Positions 46,063 to 58,975 of a stretch of 64,000 nt of DNA are shown piece by piece. The translations under genes were made by a program, and so were the position numbers. This DNA is from Amblyornis subalaris (lineage: Eukaryota > Chordata > Aves > Passeriformes > Ptilonorhynchidae): assembly GCA_018881555.1 (NCBI GenBank), contig JACAXG010000054.1, positions 3,461,842 to 3,525,841 on the forward strand, given 5' to 3'. A model generated the notes under the pieces. The model was given only the letters and a program-made list of their open reading frames with translations. It searched no databases and was not told the origin of the DNA. Positions within the stretch are counted from its first letter, which is position 1. Every line of letters begins with the position of its first letter.

Positions 46063-48807
46063 GTAATAGTCTTGAACTTCCTNATCTGGCAAGGCTACAA
46101 GGCAGATTCATTAGGGTTTGTTAAGGACTGTATTAACTACCCTTGATAGTTAACTATATTCTCAAGTATGCTTGAGAAACTAATAATTTTGTTTTTGCTG
46201 AGTTGGAGCTGCATATTGAATGAGAAGAATGAAAGGTGTTCTGAAAAACTACCTCTGTACTAAATGACATAAGGGTCTGGAGGAAGTTAGTATGTGATAG
46301 ATGTTCATACAGTGATATCAGTCCATACAATCTTATGTTTTCTAATTCTTGGATATTTTGACTCTTCAGGTTTAATTCTTGGTCATTGGTTAGGCTTTCC
46401 AAACCCAGTAGCTCAACAGAGGGGAAACTGATGCACCTCTGTGTCCTCAGGTCCAAATAATAGCAAGACTGGTCTTGTATTCCCAATAGTCATTCTGGCA
46501 AACACTTGTATAGAACCCACACATAAATGTATACAGACAGCTGGCCCCACAAACCAGCACAGGCATGAACTCAGCACTAACAGAAACACAAATTGCACCA
46601 ACAGCCTCATCCTGTTCCGCTCTGGCTGTTCAGGGTGAAAGTCTGCTAGTGGGAATATGTGTATATACATGCACACCATATGGCTCTCCTCAGTGAGCAT
46701 CTGGATCAGACACTCAGTCTGCTCAGTAGCTGCTCCCTGCATCCCAGCTGTTGGCACATGGACATAGGAGCCCTGAGGCTGCAGCACCACTCCAGCTGTG
46801 GATATACCCACTTACAGACACCAACACACACATGGAGGAACACACTAAGGTGCCTTAGGAATCATCCTTAGACTCAGTGTACCCGGTGCCTGGCCTGTAT
46901 CCCTCCCTTGTCCTGCCTGTGCNTCCTCCCTTGATCATCTTGTGATATATTTTTGTGCAATCCCAAGATACTCTCCCCCTGCATCCCATATTGCATCCCA
47001 TATCCCTAGGCAGTGACACCTCTCTGTNTGGGAGGTACTCCAGGAAACTGCTCCCGTATGGTGCTGGTTGTGATGCCTGGCCCATGGGGCTGAGGCTCCC
47101 CTGTGACAGTCTGGGTACAGTCTAGGGAGAGAAGTCATTTCTCTGATGGCATTATTGGTGTTCTCACACCTGCCCTTGTGCCCTGGTGCTCCTTCCTGTG
47201 TGAGGANGTGGGTCTTTTTTGGGCTGGTGGTTCCTATGGCGGCTCCTGGCGCAGCCAGGGCAGAGTATTATCTAGGTTCCCCTACCTGCTGCTGTCTCTC
47301 TGTGCCCCTTGCACGTGTGCAGATACAGATCACATAACTTAAGAGTCATCTTTGGCAATCTCACTACTAAATACTGATTTCTCTGATACGCCAGAAAGAC
47401 AGCATTAGACATACACGAAGGATGCACCCGTTGCAGAAATATTGTCCACAAAGAGACTGACTGCTCTGTCCACTAGCAGATGGCAATGCAGGGAAAAATA
47501 TTTATGTGGCCATAAAATTGGCTTTTGCTGAAGGGAGGCGATTCAAATAGGTGATTTAAATGAAGTGGTATGCTTCTAGGAAATCCTCAGAATGCACTAG
47601 TAAAATATTTGTTATGGGCCTCACAGATTCCACAAGGCATTCAAAAATAAATGGAAAACTCTGAGCCATCATAAATTGCCCTGTGACAAATATCACTTCT
47701 AAATTACAGTGTAATGTCACTTTGGTAACACTAAAAGTAGAGCATTATGTGACACTAAGCAATTGCCACCCATTACGTGATTAATGAAATTAAATGGTAC
47801 AATGTGGCAGAATAAAGAGATGGCTTTGATTCTTAGAGGGGGAGGACACTAGCGAAATCCCTACAGAATGGGCATGGTGATTTATCTGGCTTTTTGATTT
47901 ATCCATGTGATCTTATTTTGAGAAATAAATTATTTTCAAAATCAAAAGGAGAGGGAAAATGAGGGGGAATGTTGATTATGTTTTTGAGAGTTTTCCAATG
48001 TCTGTTTTGGTTAATTTTAGAAACAGTTAGAAGTTACAGAATTTAAAATGTGACAAGCTCTACTTATTTTCAAATGAGGTAATAGTCTCAATTTGCTCCT
48101 GTGTGAAATGTGAGCTTATGATTCTTTCCATAAACCCAACTGTGGGATCTTGTTGCCTGACATGTTTATTAAATTTAACATTTCATTGCCTATACCTGCT
48201 TACATTTCCAAAACTTTTTCCTGGGCATCCTATATGGATCTTTTTTTAGGACTGCATTATTTATTCTATCCTTCAAANTCATTTCTTGTTCTCTTTCAAA
48301 TCCTTCCGTGTTTCTTATTTCCTTTGCAGCCCTTACAAGAAGTGATAAGACATACGTTTGAGCTACTGTAGGGAAATCTGTCCAGTGTAAATGTACTGAT
48401 ATAATTGCCATCATTCATGTTCCCATATGAATACTCTTAATTTGAAACAATGGGGAGTTTTAAACAAACGGATGGTTTTACTCCCAATTATTCTTGCATA
48501 TAAAAGTTAAAAATGTCAAAGATAATGCATATCTTGGTCAACAGCAACTATCCAAGCACATTTTGATCTTCACATTGTATGTTTGTAGGGTCATTCTCAC
48601 ACAGCCACTTGTTGCATCACTGGTCCAGACCTGAATGTATCATCGTAGTGTGCATGTTCACCTGCTTCTCGGTTTCTTCATCAATTCTGTTCCTCAGCTG
48701 CCTTACNAGGGAGAAGATGGGGGGGCCATTGCAAAGAAAAAAACCTAACCTGTCTCTCAGTACTCGTGCAAATGCTCAGGATGGTGGCAGTGTCCTCAGT
48801 CAGAGAC
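46063..48807. other. Intergenic DNA, no recognised gene
   Basis: No exon or repeat family is recognised. Several 60-130 codon open frames on both strands around 46150-47340 overlap one another and show no motif; they include ambiguous bases and are probably chance. Confidence 0.4.
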
Positions 48808-49440
48808 ATGACAGAATGGCTGAGGTGAGGAGGCTGCTCTGGAGATCATGTAGTCCAATAGCCCAGTCAGACCAGGGTCATCTACAGGAGGTTGCTTAGG
48901 CCTNTCCTGTCAGGTTTGGAGTAGCTCCAAAGATGGAGACTCCACAACCTCTCTGGGCAACCTCGCCCAGTGTTCAACCACACACAAAATAATGAGGCTT
49001 TTTCGTATGTTTAAATGGAATTTCAGTTTGCTGGCTCTATCCTCTTTACGCTGCACTGTCAGGTACACACATTGATAAGATCCTCCTGAGCCTTCTCTTC
49101 TCCAGGCGGAACAGTTTAAGCAATCTCAGTCATTCCTCATATGTCAGTGCTGCAGTCCCTTAAACATCTTTGTGGCCCTTTGCTTGACTATGTCCATATG
49201 TCCATTTCTCCTTTGTACTGGAGAACCCAGATGTGCCTCATCCATGCTGAGTAGAGTGGCAGGATCACCTCCCTCAATGTTCTGGCAATGCCTGAGAGCC
49301 TCTGCCCCTCTGCAGGTAGATCCCATCTCTTCTTAGCAGTTCTTGATCCCCAAAGTGCGTTCCATGGTAGTATCGTCCCTAGAACCATGCAGTCACTCAT
49401 ATCTGGTGTGTCCCAGGCCTCCCCTGCCCATAACAAAACT
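48808..49440 (-). mobile_element. CR1 LINE fragment (reverse orientation)
   Basis: Read on the minus strand this is the 3' part of a CR1 element. The plus-strand text starts 'cagaatggctgaggtgaggagg' and continues 'ctggagatcatgtagtccaa', the reverse complement of the CR1 3' UTR. It then passes through 'gagactccacaacctctctgggcaacc' into ORF2 C-terminal sequence (minus-strand frames of 60-82 codons at 49144-49436 are relics). It is 5'-truncated and lacks intact coding capacity. Confidence 0.85.
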
Positions 49441-51427
49441 GTAGAGACCTAATAAAAATATGAGCTACATCTTCCTGACTTTCTAAAATTTCACAGCTTA
49501 GACATAGAAAATAGACTGCCAAGTACGAATAATTGTCTTCCCTAGTGATAATCTCAATATTGGGGTATGACTATAAATTTTTTGAAGTTTAGGTAGAGCA
49601 CATATGGCAGCTTGCTCTCAAGACAGTCATGATCTTCAACCCTCAGGAAAGCCAGCTGTAAACTTATAGGGTTGGAAAATTGAAAATGTATTCTGGCTAA
49701 TGGAAAGATGGAGAGAGAGAAGGAAGCAGAATTTGTTTTAAACAGCTGATTATCTTACCCTTGGTGAGGGTTCCCTGTACCACTAAGCATATTTATCTTT
49801 GTTGGCACCTCTTTTAGTCAGATTCTCAGCCTTGTCTTTTGACAGGCAACAGTTCAATTGTTCCTTTTATGAAGAGGAACATGGGGGATTGTCCAAAAAG
49901 TACATGGAATAAGCAGTAGTGTCTTCAGTCACGGTTATTCATGCCTTTCCACAGAGAATTTTTAATCTCTCACTTCTCAGAAAGGGCTTGACTTCAGAAA
50001 TTACTCTTTCCTGTGCTGGCCAAGATTAGAGTATCTGTTATTCCAATCCTAAATTTATGTAATTTAAGAAAAAGTATATGTTGAGTTAACTTTAAAAAGC
50101 TCCCTGATGAAAACAGCTTAACCTCTTAAGCCAAAAGCATCGTGTTAAAATTATGTCTGCAACTCTCATCTGGATAGTACGCGTAGTTTTGATTTTTGAT
50201 GGGAGGAGCTGTTGCCCCCTGAAGAGCAGTATTTTGCTATGTTTAAAGAAGAGAACTTGAAATCTAAAGACTGGCAAGGCTTTGGTATGTTTTCTTTCTC
50301 TTTTTGATAGTAATATTCTGATGTTATATGTATTGCAAAAGTCATGCTGCACGAGAAAGGATTGCCACGTCTTTGTGTTATGATGTTTCTACTTTATTGC
50401 CTTTTTGCTGCTGTTTGCTCACAAGGGATGAACACANGGAGACAAGATGAAAGCACTGAAAAAAGCATGCAGCTGAAGCTGACAAACAACAGCGCAGTGT
50501 AGTGACTTCCCTGGATCAGAAAGCTGTATGCTCTTCCTTCTTGGAAGTTCATTTGCAGCTGTGGTATACTGTAAGGATTAGTTAGATTTAAATATTAGGC
50601 ATTCAGCATCCTAATGGATCATCCTGCTAGCGTCTTCCACAAAGGGATACATTGGTTTTTGTGAACGTTCATTGAGACTTTAATTCTCTGTGTTCTTCTG
50701 GAAGGACCTCTGAGTGTCTTTGGTGAGCTTTGTTTAGGTTAGTGAGTTCACTCTTTCTTGTCTTCAGTCCCTTTAGAAACTTCCTTAGTTTCAATACAGC
50801 TTACTTAGGAGCTGAAATTTGCCTTACATGAACCCAAATGTCATCCTGTATTGGACAAAAATATCAAATATCAAGAGGATCTTGGTCAGCAGGATACAGC
50901 ATACTTTAGGTGTTGAGGTTCAAAATTATGAACCTGTCAGTTGTTTCTTAGTTCTGGATACATTTGAGATCCATACTCACTTAGATTTTCACCTTCANAG
51001 TTGCTGAGAAACTTCTCGCTGATGGCTAGATTAGCTTCAGCCTCCACAGGAGAGTGAGGATTTTTTTGGTAAGGGTATGAGCTTTTGGGACAATTCTGGG
51101 CTTTGGAGAGATTTCTGCTCNTGCTGCAAAGATTGTTTATGTATTTTTGTTATTGTATCATTTTGTTTATGTATTTTATGTTATTGTTATTTATTTTATG
51201 TTATTGTATCAAATTATAGATAGAATATGTTTCTTTTTAGGGGAAAATAAGGTATTTTTCTATGATCTAATTATTATATTATGATTTATTTGTGTTCTTT
51301 CTTCTTCTTCAACCACTGAATGATGAGTTTTCTCCTATTGCTCAGATAAGTTCAACGGGAACACAGACTGCTTTCCAGAGGTTTTCACAGGGTAAAGGAA
51401 GGTTTTGAACACAAGTCCGTCATCATC
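49441..51427. other. Intergenic DNA with an AT-rich imperfect tandem repeat
   Basis: No gene is recognised. At about 51134-51216 the phrase TTATGTTATTGTATCA-like recurs in imperfect tandem (GTTTATGTATTTT and TTATTGTATCA units), giving a T-rich low-complexity block next to the following CR1 insertion. Confidence 0.5.
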
Positions 51428-52690
51428 CAGAATTCATAGAATCATAGGATCATAGAAATTGCTAAGTTAGAAGGGACCCATCAGCATCATCGAGTCCAGC
51501 TCCTGTCCCTGCACAGGATACCCCAAGAGCCACATCATGTGCCTGACAGTGTTGNCCAAATGCCTCTTCAACTCTGTCAGGCTTGGTGCTATGATCACTG
51601 CCCTGGGGAGCCTGTTCCAGTGTTCAACCACCCTCTGGATGAAAAGCCTTTTCCTGATATCGAACCTAAACCTCCCCTGACTCAGCTTCGTGACATTTCT
51701 TTGAGTCCTGTTGCTGGTCAGAAGAATGAAGAGATCAGTGCCTGCCCCTCCTCTTCCCCTCACGACGAAGTTGTAACTGCAATGAGGTCTCCCCTCAGTC
51801 TCCTCCAGGCTGAACAGACCAAGTGACCCCAGCTGCTACTCATACAGCTTCCCCTCAAGGCCCTTCACCATTTTTGTTGCCCCCTTTTGGACACTCTCTA
51901 ATAGCTCAATGTCTTCCTTACATTGTGGCACCCAACACTGCCCCCAGCACTCGAGGTGAGGCCGCTCCAGTGCAGAGNAGAGCAGGACAATCCCCTCCCT
52001 TGCCCGGCTGGCGATGCTGTGCCTGATGCACCCCAGGACACGGTTGGCCCTCCTGGCTGCCAGGGCACTGCTGATTCATATTCAGCTTGCCGTTGTCCAG
52101 GACTCCCAGGTCCCTTTCTGCGGCTCTGCTCTCCAGCCTCTCATTCCCCAGTCTATGCACACAACCGGGATTGCCCCATCCCAGGTGCAGAATCTGTCAC
52201 TTGCCCTTGTTCAACCTCATATTGTTGGTAATTGCCCATCTTTCTCATTTGTCAAGGTCTCTCTGCAGGGTCTCTCTGTCCTCAAGGGAGTTGACAGCTC
52301 CTCTCAATTTAGTGTTGTTGACACAAGGAGTTCTGCATCCAGGTTGTCAATGAGATGTTGAAGAGCCCCAGGCTGAGGACGGAGCCCTGCAGAATCCCAC
52401 TAGTGACTGGACACCAGCCTGATGCCACCCCATCCACTATAACCCTCTGTGCCTGACCCATGAGCTAGTTGCTCACCCATCGTGTGTGGATGTATGCTGG
52501 ACATTTTGTCCAGAAGAATACTGTCGGAGACAGTATCAAAAGCTTTGCTGAAGTCCAAAAATACTGCGTCTACTGGCTTTCCTTGATCAACTAGGTGNGT
52601 TACCCTTTGAAATCAGGTTCAGCAAGCAGGAAGCCNTGCTGGCTATGACTGATGACTGCGATAAATTGCCATCTCTTGTCTAAAATCAGT
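51428..52690 (-). mobile_element. CR1 LINE fragment, about 1.26 kb (reverse orientation)
   Basis: The plus strand begins with 'attcatagaatcataggatcatag', the reverse complement of the CR1 terminal repeats, and continues with the 3' UTR segment 'gaagggacccatcagcatcatcgagtccagctcctgtcc'. On the minus strand, ORF2 C-terminal motifs follow (RFDIRKRLFIQRVVEHWNRLP, then [20 protein letters not shown] farther upstream), reaching the reverse-transcriptase side at about 52490-52690. Frameshifts and stops show it is inactive. The two CR1 copies at 48.8 and 51.4 kb have the same orientation but different 3' tail sequences, so they are probably separate insertions of different CR1 subfamilies. Confidence 0.92.
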
Positions 52691-55493
52691 CTCTTTCAGA
52701 TTTATTTTTGAAGGCAGAACTGTCCTTTTCTAGCATAGTTGAGAGAAGGATCAACTGTAGAATGCTACNCGTTGTTAGTTACCTCTGAGTCACTGAGGAG
52801 GGCAGGATGTCACAGCTTTGTCCTCACCATCTCATGCTGTCTGACATAGGGTGTCACATCCTTGGCAAGCAGATTCGTGGATCTCATTCAAAAGTGCCTA
52901 AATCTGCTTGTTTGGTGCCCAAGGAAAGAAGAGCCCCTGAACTCTGTGTTNTCTATTTGAAAGCTGGACCACCAGGACACAACTAAGGACACAGTGGCTG
53001 TCATAGTTAAGTTGGTGGTTTAGCATTTTTTGTATGTGTGTTTTGTCTCTAAACCAGTCTTTTTGAATTCAAGTAAGTCCTAAAGACAGTGTTTTAAATT
53101 TAAATCTTAATCAAGAAGTTATGATCTCTTTTTCTTAGCATCACTGGAAAAATTAAGATGTTTTCCTGAGTTTTGTGAGAAGTTTTTACTTGTATTTTTC
53201 AGATAATTGTCNATTTTTAAACTCTTCAATGATAATTTGTACTCTGATAGCTTCTAATATAAGAAGCCAGTGGTAATAGCAAATTATTTTCTATATTTGT
53301 TCACGCACACAAGCGTTTTATTTTGATATCAACAGAAATATGCTTGATGTTAGTGTAAAATGTTAAAATAAACTTACTTGAAGAAGCTTCTGCCATTCAG
53401 AAAGTCTAAAGAAATAACAGTGTTTCAGAGTATTCCACTGGGTAACCGTGCATACTGTATGAAGTTGGCAGAAGATTTCAAAGGGCTAATAAAAATTATA
53501 TTAGAAATACTGTAAATTATTATGAAGAGAAACAGAGAACAGCTGAATTTCTTAGCTCAGCTTATGAACCTTAAATCCTAGAAAAATATTTTCGAAGAAA
53601 TGTGATGTTTCTTGANGAAGAATAAGTGTTATATTCTAGGAAGTTTTTTGCTATTATTTTCTCTTTTTTTTTTTTTTTTTTGGCCAAGTTGAATAAAACA
53701 TATTAAATGGGAATAAAGAGAGAAAACTGCTGATGTGCCCTTTAAATATCCTGTTTTTCCCCTCGTGAAAGCATAAGCCAGAGCTGAGGCACCGCTGAAA
53801 NGAGCCAAAATAAAAATTCAGTGCACCTCCTTACAGCCTTTATCTCTCTATTCTTCCACCTACAGAGGAAGCACACTTTACCACCATATCTGCAGTAATT
53901 TGTAGGGAGATAATTTTAGAGGCTCATATAAATCATGAAAGCAGTGTCCTCACAAACAGTGCCTGCAAAAGGCACNGATGACATACCCGACTGGGAGCAA
54001 TTACCTACCGGCATGCCAAGGGCTTTTTTTTCCAAACCCTTCCACAGTAAGTGATACTGCAAAGTGAATTAATCTCTCTTTTGTCTTCTCAGTAAGTATC
54101 AATTAGTGTAAAATAAGGTCCTCTGTTTTCCAGCTCATAATTGTTGCTTCTTACTTGATTTGTCTGCTCTGACAATGAATACTCAAAATACTCTTGAAGA
54201 ATTTGTGTTCATTCTTGCTGTGTGCAGCATGCCTTGCTTCTTTCAGAAAGGAAGGCTGCCTGTTTTTGTAACCCAACACTACACTTTAAAGTTTGCACAT
54301 AAGAGATGTAGACCAGAAGATGGAAGTAGGGCTAAAGCGTAAGCAAAGACAAACAACAGGAAAGGAAAAGGCACACTGGGAAAGCTTGAATTCCATAAAG
54401 AGTCTGATGTCAAACCGGCTTCTCATAACACTGGGTGCAGTCCTAGAAATCCCTGCAAATAGTGAGGGAGGCTGAACATCATTTTGTGTTATTGAGTAGT
54501 AGGAGCAATCGCCTTGAGATGCAACATGAGTTCATCAAGGTCAAGTCATCAGTTTAGCTGCAAAAGGTCAGTGACCAAAAGGTTCGATCAAAGATATTCA
54601 GTTGCAGAATCACGACTCCTTTCCAAAATATAAAGTTCCATACTTCTGTTTGGCTGCCATTTGTCACTGGATGCTACATATTTTATATTTACGGTGTTCA
54701 CTGGAATAGGGACTGGTATTAGGTTTCATCTCATGAAGCAAAGCTTCTTAATTGCTGAACTGGGAATTATCATTGTCCCTTTGCTCTGGCTAAGTAAATG
54801 GTTAATTATCCATGGCTAAATGGAGAAGCTTCCAAAGAGAAAGATCTTTCACTTCCTCTTTTCCCCCAGTCTCCCATATCATCTACTCTTTAAGCACTCT
54901 GCTAAAAATTGTGCTTGGGGCCTTTTGATCTCATGAGAGATGAGAACTCAGGCCTTCCAGCTTCTCTGCAGGTTTCTTGTTCTTGAGGTGCAGATTAGGA
55001 CATACGAGGGAGAAGGCATAGCAGCAGCAGCAGTGATTTATAAAGTGGCATGGAAATGGTACCCAGCAGTGGAAGGAGTTGTGTCTGGGATTTCAAAGTT
55101 GAGGGAGGCATCTACCACAAGTACTGGGTAAGGGAACTTATGTCCCAAGGATAACTGCTGATTTTGGTGCTCAAATTAACTTTAACACTTGCAAATGCCT
55201 GCTTTAAAGAAACCTTGGGTTTGAACTCAACCCACACATCTGTAGTGGTCTATAGATGACTGTTGTGAGATAATGACATTGTCTAAATAGAGTATCTTAA
55301 GCAGAATGCTGATGTAGACTGGGTTCAGGTTTATGACAGAAAGCAGAGCACTTCTCTTTCTGAAGTTGTTTACTTGCATTCATCCTTGTCATACCTTTGA
55401 CGAATGTTTGAGTTTGCATCTTACAAGTATTGTATCTCTATATAATACACAAAAGAAAGGCACTTACACTTCTCCACTTATTTTTTTCCTAAG
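52691..55493. other. Intergenic DNA with a poly(T) tract
   Basis: No exon is recognised. A T18-like run lies near 53664-53681. The stretch has several ambiguous bases. AAATAAA-type signals and short open frames occur but nothing ties them to a gene. Confidence 0.4.
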
Positions 55494-56074
55494 TGTCCTG
55501 GTTTTGGCTGGGATAGAATTAATTTTCTTCTTAGTAGCTGGCACAGTCTTGTGTTTTGGGTTTAGTACAAGAATACTGTTGATAACATGCTGATGTTTTG
55601 TTTGTTTCTAAGTACTTCTTACCCTAAGTCAGAGATTTCTCACTGTCTCATCCTCTGTCAGTGAGGGGGTGCACAAGAAGCTGGGAGGGAGCATGGCCGG
55701 GACAGCTGACCTGAATGGGCTAAATGGATATTCCACACCATAGAACATTATGTTCTCTATATGAACTGGGTGGAGTTGGCTCGGAGGGGATGATCACTGC
55801 TTGGGTAAGGACTGAGCATTGATGAGTGGGTGGTGAGCACTTGTATTGTGCATCTCTTAGTTTTCTTGGGTTGTATTCCTCTCTCTCTTTCTCCTTTTCT
55901 CCATTATTATTATTATTATTATTGCTATTGTTCAGTTTATTTCAATTATTAAACTGTTCTTATCTTGACCCACGAGTTTATATTTTTTTCCAATTCTCCT
56001 CTCCATTCCACCAGGGATAGGGAGTGAGTGTGACTGCGTGGTACTTAGTTGTCAGCTGGGGTTAAACCATGACA
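55494..56074 (+). mobile_element. Solo LTR, avian ERVL-type
   Basis: A 581-base LTR starts with TGTCCTGGTTTTGGCTGGGA and ends AGCTGGGGTTAAACCATGACA, the terminal signature of a widespread avian ERVL LTR family. Inside are 'ttaattttcttcttagtagctgg', an ATT triplet run (about 55903-55923), and CAATTATTAAACTGTTCTT with an ATTAAA poly(A) signal at 55948-55953. No internal retroviral genes flank it, so it is a solo LTR left after recombination. The five flanking bases (ctaag on the left, ttctg on the right) do not match, so the target duplication has decayed or the ends are slightly off. Confidence 0.92.
55903..55923 (+). repeat. (ATT)n microsatellite within the LTR
   Basis: About seven consecutive ATT units, extended by ATTGCTATTG. 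It is a common variable part of this LTR family. Confidence 0.85.
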
Positions 56075-57659
56075 TTCTGAAAACAGAACTGTCTTGGGAT
56101 GATGCTTCTTTCGCCTGTGGCTTGCCATTTCATGGGCTGAGAAGAAGGTGAAATATTGTAGCCTTGTTCCCACACTAATCCATTTAGAACGATGAACCTG
56201 GTGAGAGGAGACATTGCAGGAGGGCAAAGAGTTTTCCTGGCTAATTTTTCTTGGAGACGTATACCTGCTGAGGTTATTTCTTTGCAGCAAGTACAAGAGA
56301 CAAGATTAGAACAGGTAATAATCTTTACTGGTGCCATGTGGCATAGGATTTCACTGGAACATGGCAATGTGTTATTGCAGTAGTTGTGCAGTGAATATGT
56401 GCAAGCATGCAGAGACTCTGCTTGTGAGTTATTAAGCCTCTTCATCAAATGCATAACAGAATCAGCAAGCTACACAAATTAGATGCCTGAGTCATAGTTT
56501 TCACATTTGCATAGGGAGGATAATAGTAGTAGTTATAACAGGATGAAAGGTCGTAAGTATGCCCTGTATTTATTTATGTTTTTTGAGCAACATAACATCT
56601 AAAATTTGAAATAAACTTTTCTTTCTGATTTTTCTGGTGTAAGTTCTCTCTTCCTTCCTTTTCTATTTTCTGTTTAATTGTAAGTAGTCTGCAGTTGCTA
56701 AAAAGAGAGCATAGGAGATGATTCATTTTGAAATAACCACAATAGTAGAAAGAAATCAACTTCAAGTGAAGCTTTCACACTTATCTGTATAATAAGCACT
56801 TGCAGTTTCTCATCAATTAGTGATTGCAAAAACTAATTTGCAGTAGGATATGACATATAGGAAGATGACCTTTAATTTGTCACTAAGATTCTGAATGCCA
56901 ACAGCCACTGGCAATAAGAAGGTGTCCTGTTGGAGTACACTGAGATTTGAAGGTACGGAAAAAGATAGTCCTTGCACCTCTACTCCTCACCCCTTTAAAT
57001 TGCAGAAATGATTGTTTATTGAAATTTCTATAACTTCAACTAGTTTAGAATATCTTTTCTCTCTTTGATTTCTCCCTTCTATGAAACATCTGTAGTCTAT
57101 TAGGTTAAGATCTCTTGTAACCTCTGATGTGTGACTTTAATGTTGTCTTTGCCTGCAAGAATAAACAGAGTGAAGAAGCATGTGCATTTTTTGACTGAAG
57201 TAAATGAGAGCACATATGGGGAATGCAATGGAAAGTTGCGTGATGGATGACTAAAAACATGGATATTGTAGTTACATAATTATATTTTTTAATGTTTTAT
57301 GTATTTGAAGTGCTTGGAATAATAGAGTAGTAGTATCTGTGCTAGCCTTATTCTTTCCTGGTTTGGATATGCAACCCTTAACACCACATTCAAAACTTCT
57401 CCTTTTATGGATACCATTATCTTTTTGTACCATAAATCATTTAATCAGAAAGAAAACTATGAGACTAATTTGTCTTTGATATTAGTGGTGTGAGTAAGGT
57501 ATAATTCTGCTGAAATCAGTGGAGCTTCACAGGCAATAGGAACTTGAGGAAAGACTTGTTGGTTATCATTACCTGGGAGAACAGAATCTGTCTGCCATGG
57601 ATTTATGTAGACTGCAAGTTCTGGGAGATGGGAAGGATCTCCCTTTTGCTATAAATAAA
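56075..57659. other. Intergenic DNA, no recognised gene
   Basis: AT-rich sequence without recognised exon or repeat. Minus-strand frames near 56045-56454 overlap the LTR end and have no motif. Confidence 0.4.
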
Positions 57660-58975
57660 TATGTAGAGCACCAGGGCAAAGAGTCATGGCAAAGGAGGTC
57701 ACATGGAAAATAAGGAGGTGATTGGTGACAGCCAACATGGCTTCACTATAGGCAAATCATGCCTGACAAATTTGGTGGCCTTCTGCTATGGGGTTACAGC
57801 AGGAGTAGAAGAAAGAAGGGCAACTGACATCATCTACTTGGACTTGTGCACTGCATTTGACACTGTCCCATGACATCCTTGTCTCTAAACTGGAGAGACA
57901 TGGATTTGATAGATCGGTCATTTGGTGGATAAAAAATTGGCTGCATGGTCATAGCCAGAGAGTTGCAGNCCATGTCTTAATGTACAAGTAGAAAGCAGCA
58001 AGCAGTGGCATTCCTCAGGGGTTGGTATTGGAACCAGCACTTTTTAATGTCTTTGTGGACAACATGGACAGTGGGATTGAGTGCACCCTCGACAAGTTTG
58101 CCAATGACACAGAGCTATGTGGTGTGGTTGACATGCTGGAGGGAAGGGATGGCATCTGGAGGGACCTTGGCAGGCTTGAGAGATGGGTCTGTGCGATCCT
58201 CATGAAGTTCAACAAGGTGAAGTGCAAGGTCCTGCACCTGGTTTGGGGTAATCCCAAGCACAAGTACAGACTGGGCATAGAATGATCAAGACTAGCCCTG
58301 GGAACAAGGACTTGGGGATGTTTATGAATGAAAAGCTCAACACTGCACCCCAGAAAGCCAACCACGTCCTGTGCTGCATCTAAAGCAGAGTGGTCAGCAG
58401 GCTGAGTGAGGTGATTCTCCCTCTCTACTCTGCTCTTGTGAAAGCCCACCTGGACTGCTGCATCCAGCTCTGGGGCCCCCCACACAAGAAGGACATGGAC
58501 TTATTGGAATGAGTCTAGAGGAGGACCATGAAGTTGATCAGAGGGCTGGAGCACCTCTCCTGTGAGGAAAGGCTGAGAGATTTGAGGTTGTTCAACCCAG
58601 AGAAGAGAAGGTTCTGGGTGGACCTTATAACAACCTTCCAGTACCTAAAGGGGACCTACAAGAGAGCTGGAGAGGGACTTTGCACGAGAGTATATTGTGA
58701 TTGGACAAGGAGCAATGGCCTGAAGCTGAAGGAGGGTTGGCATAGGTTAGATTGTAGGAAGAAATTCTTTACCATAAGGGTGGTGAGGCACTGGAACAGG
58801 TTGCCCAGAGAAGCTGTGGATGCTCCTTCCCTGGAGGTGTTCAAGGCCGTGTTGGATGCAGCTTTGAGTGAACCGGTCTGGTGAAGGGTGTCCTTGCCCA
58901 TGATGGGTGGGTTGGAACTAAATGATCTTTAAGGTGCCTTCCAATCCTGATCATTCTATGATTCCATGATTCTAG
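57660..58975 (+). mobile_element. CR1 LINE fragment, about 1.3 kb with decayed ORF2 and 3' end
   Basis: This plus-strand CR1 copy keeps much of ORF2. The reverse-transcriptase part near 57730-57880 reads [19 protein letters not shown], then [14 protein letters not shown] before a stop. Later come MDSGIECTLDKFANDTELCG (58060-58120), a LERWVCAILMKFNKVKCKVLHL block, and from 58528 [23 protein letters not shown] through [21 protein letters not shown]. The 3' UTR ends with ATTCTATGATTCCATGATTCT repeats at about 58955-58975. Open frames of 87 and 118 codons in it are transposon relics. It is 5'-truncated and inactive. Confidence 0.93.

Noticed and set aside
58528..58884. 118-codon open frame that could look like a small gene
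   Set aside because: It is the C-terminal part of CR1 ORF2 ([14 protein letters not shown] ... HWNRLPREA) within a truncated LINE.
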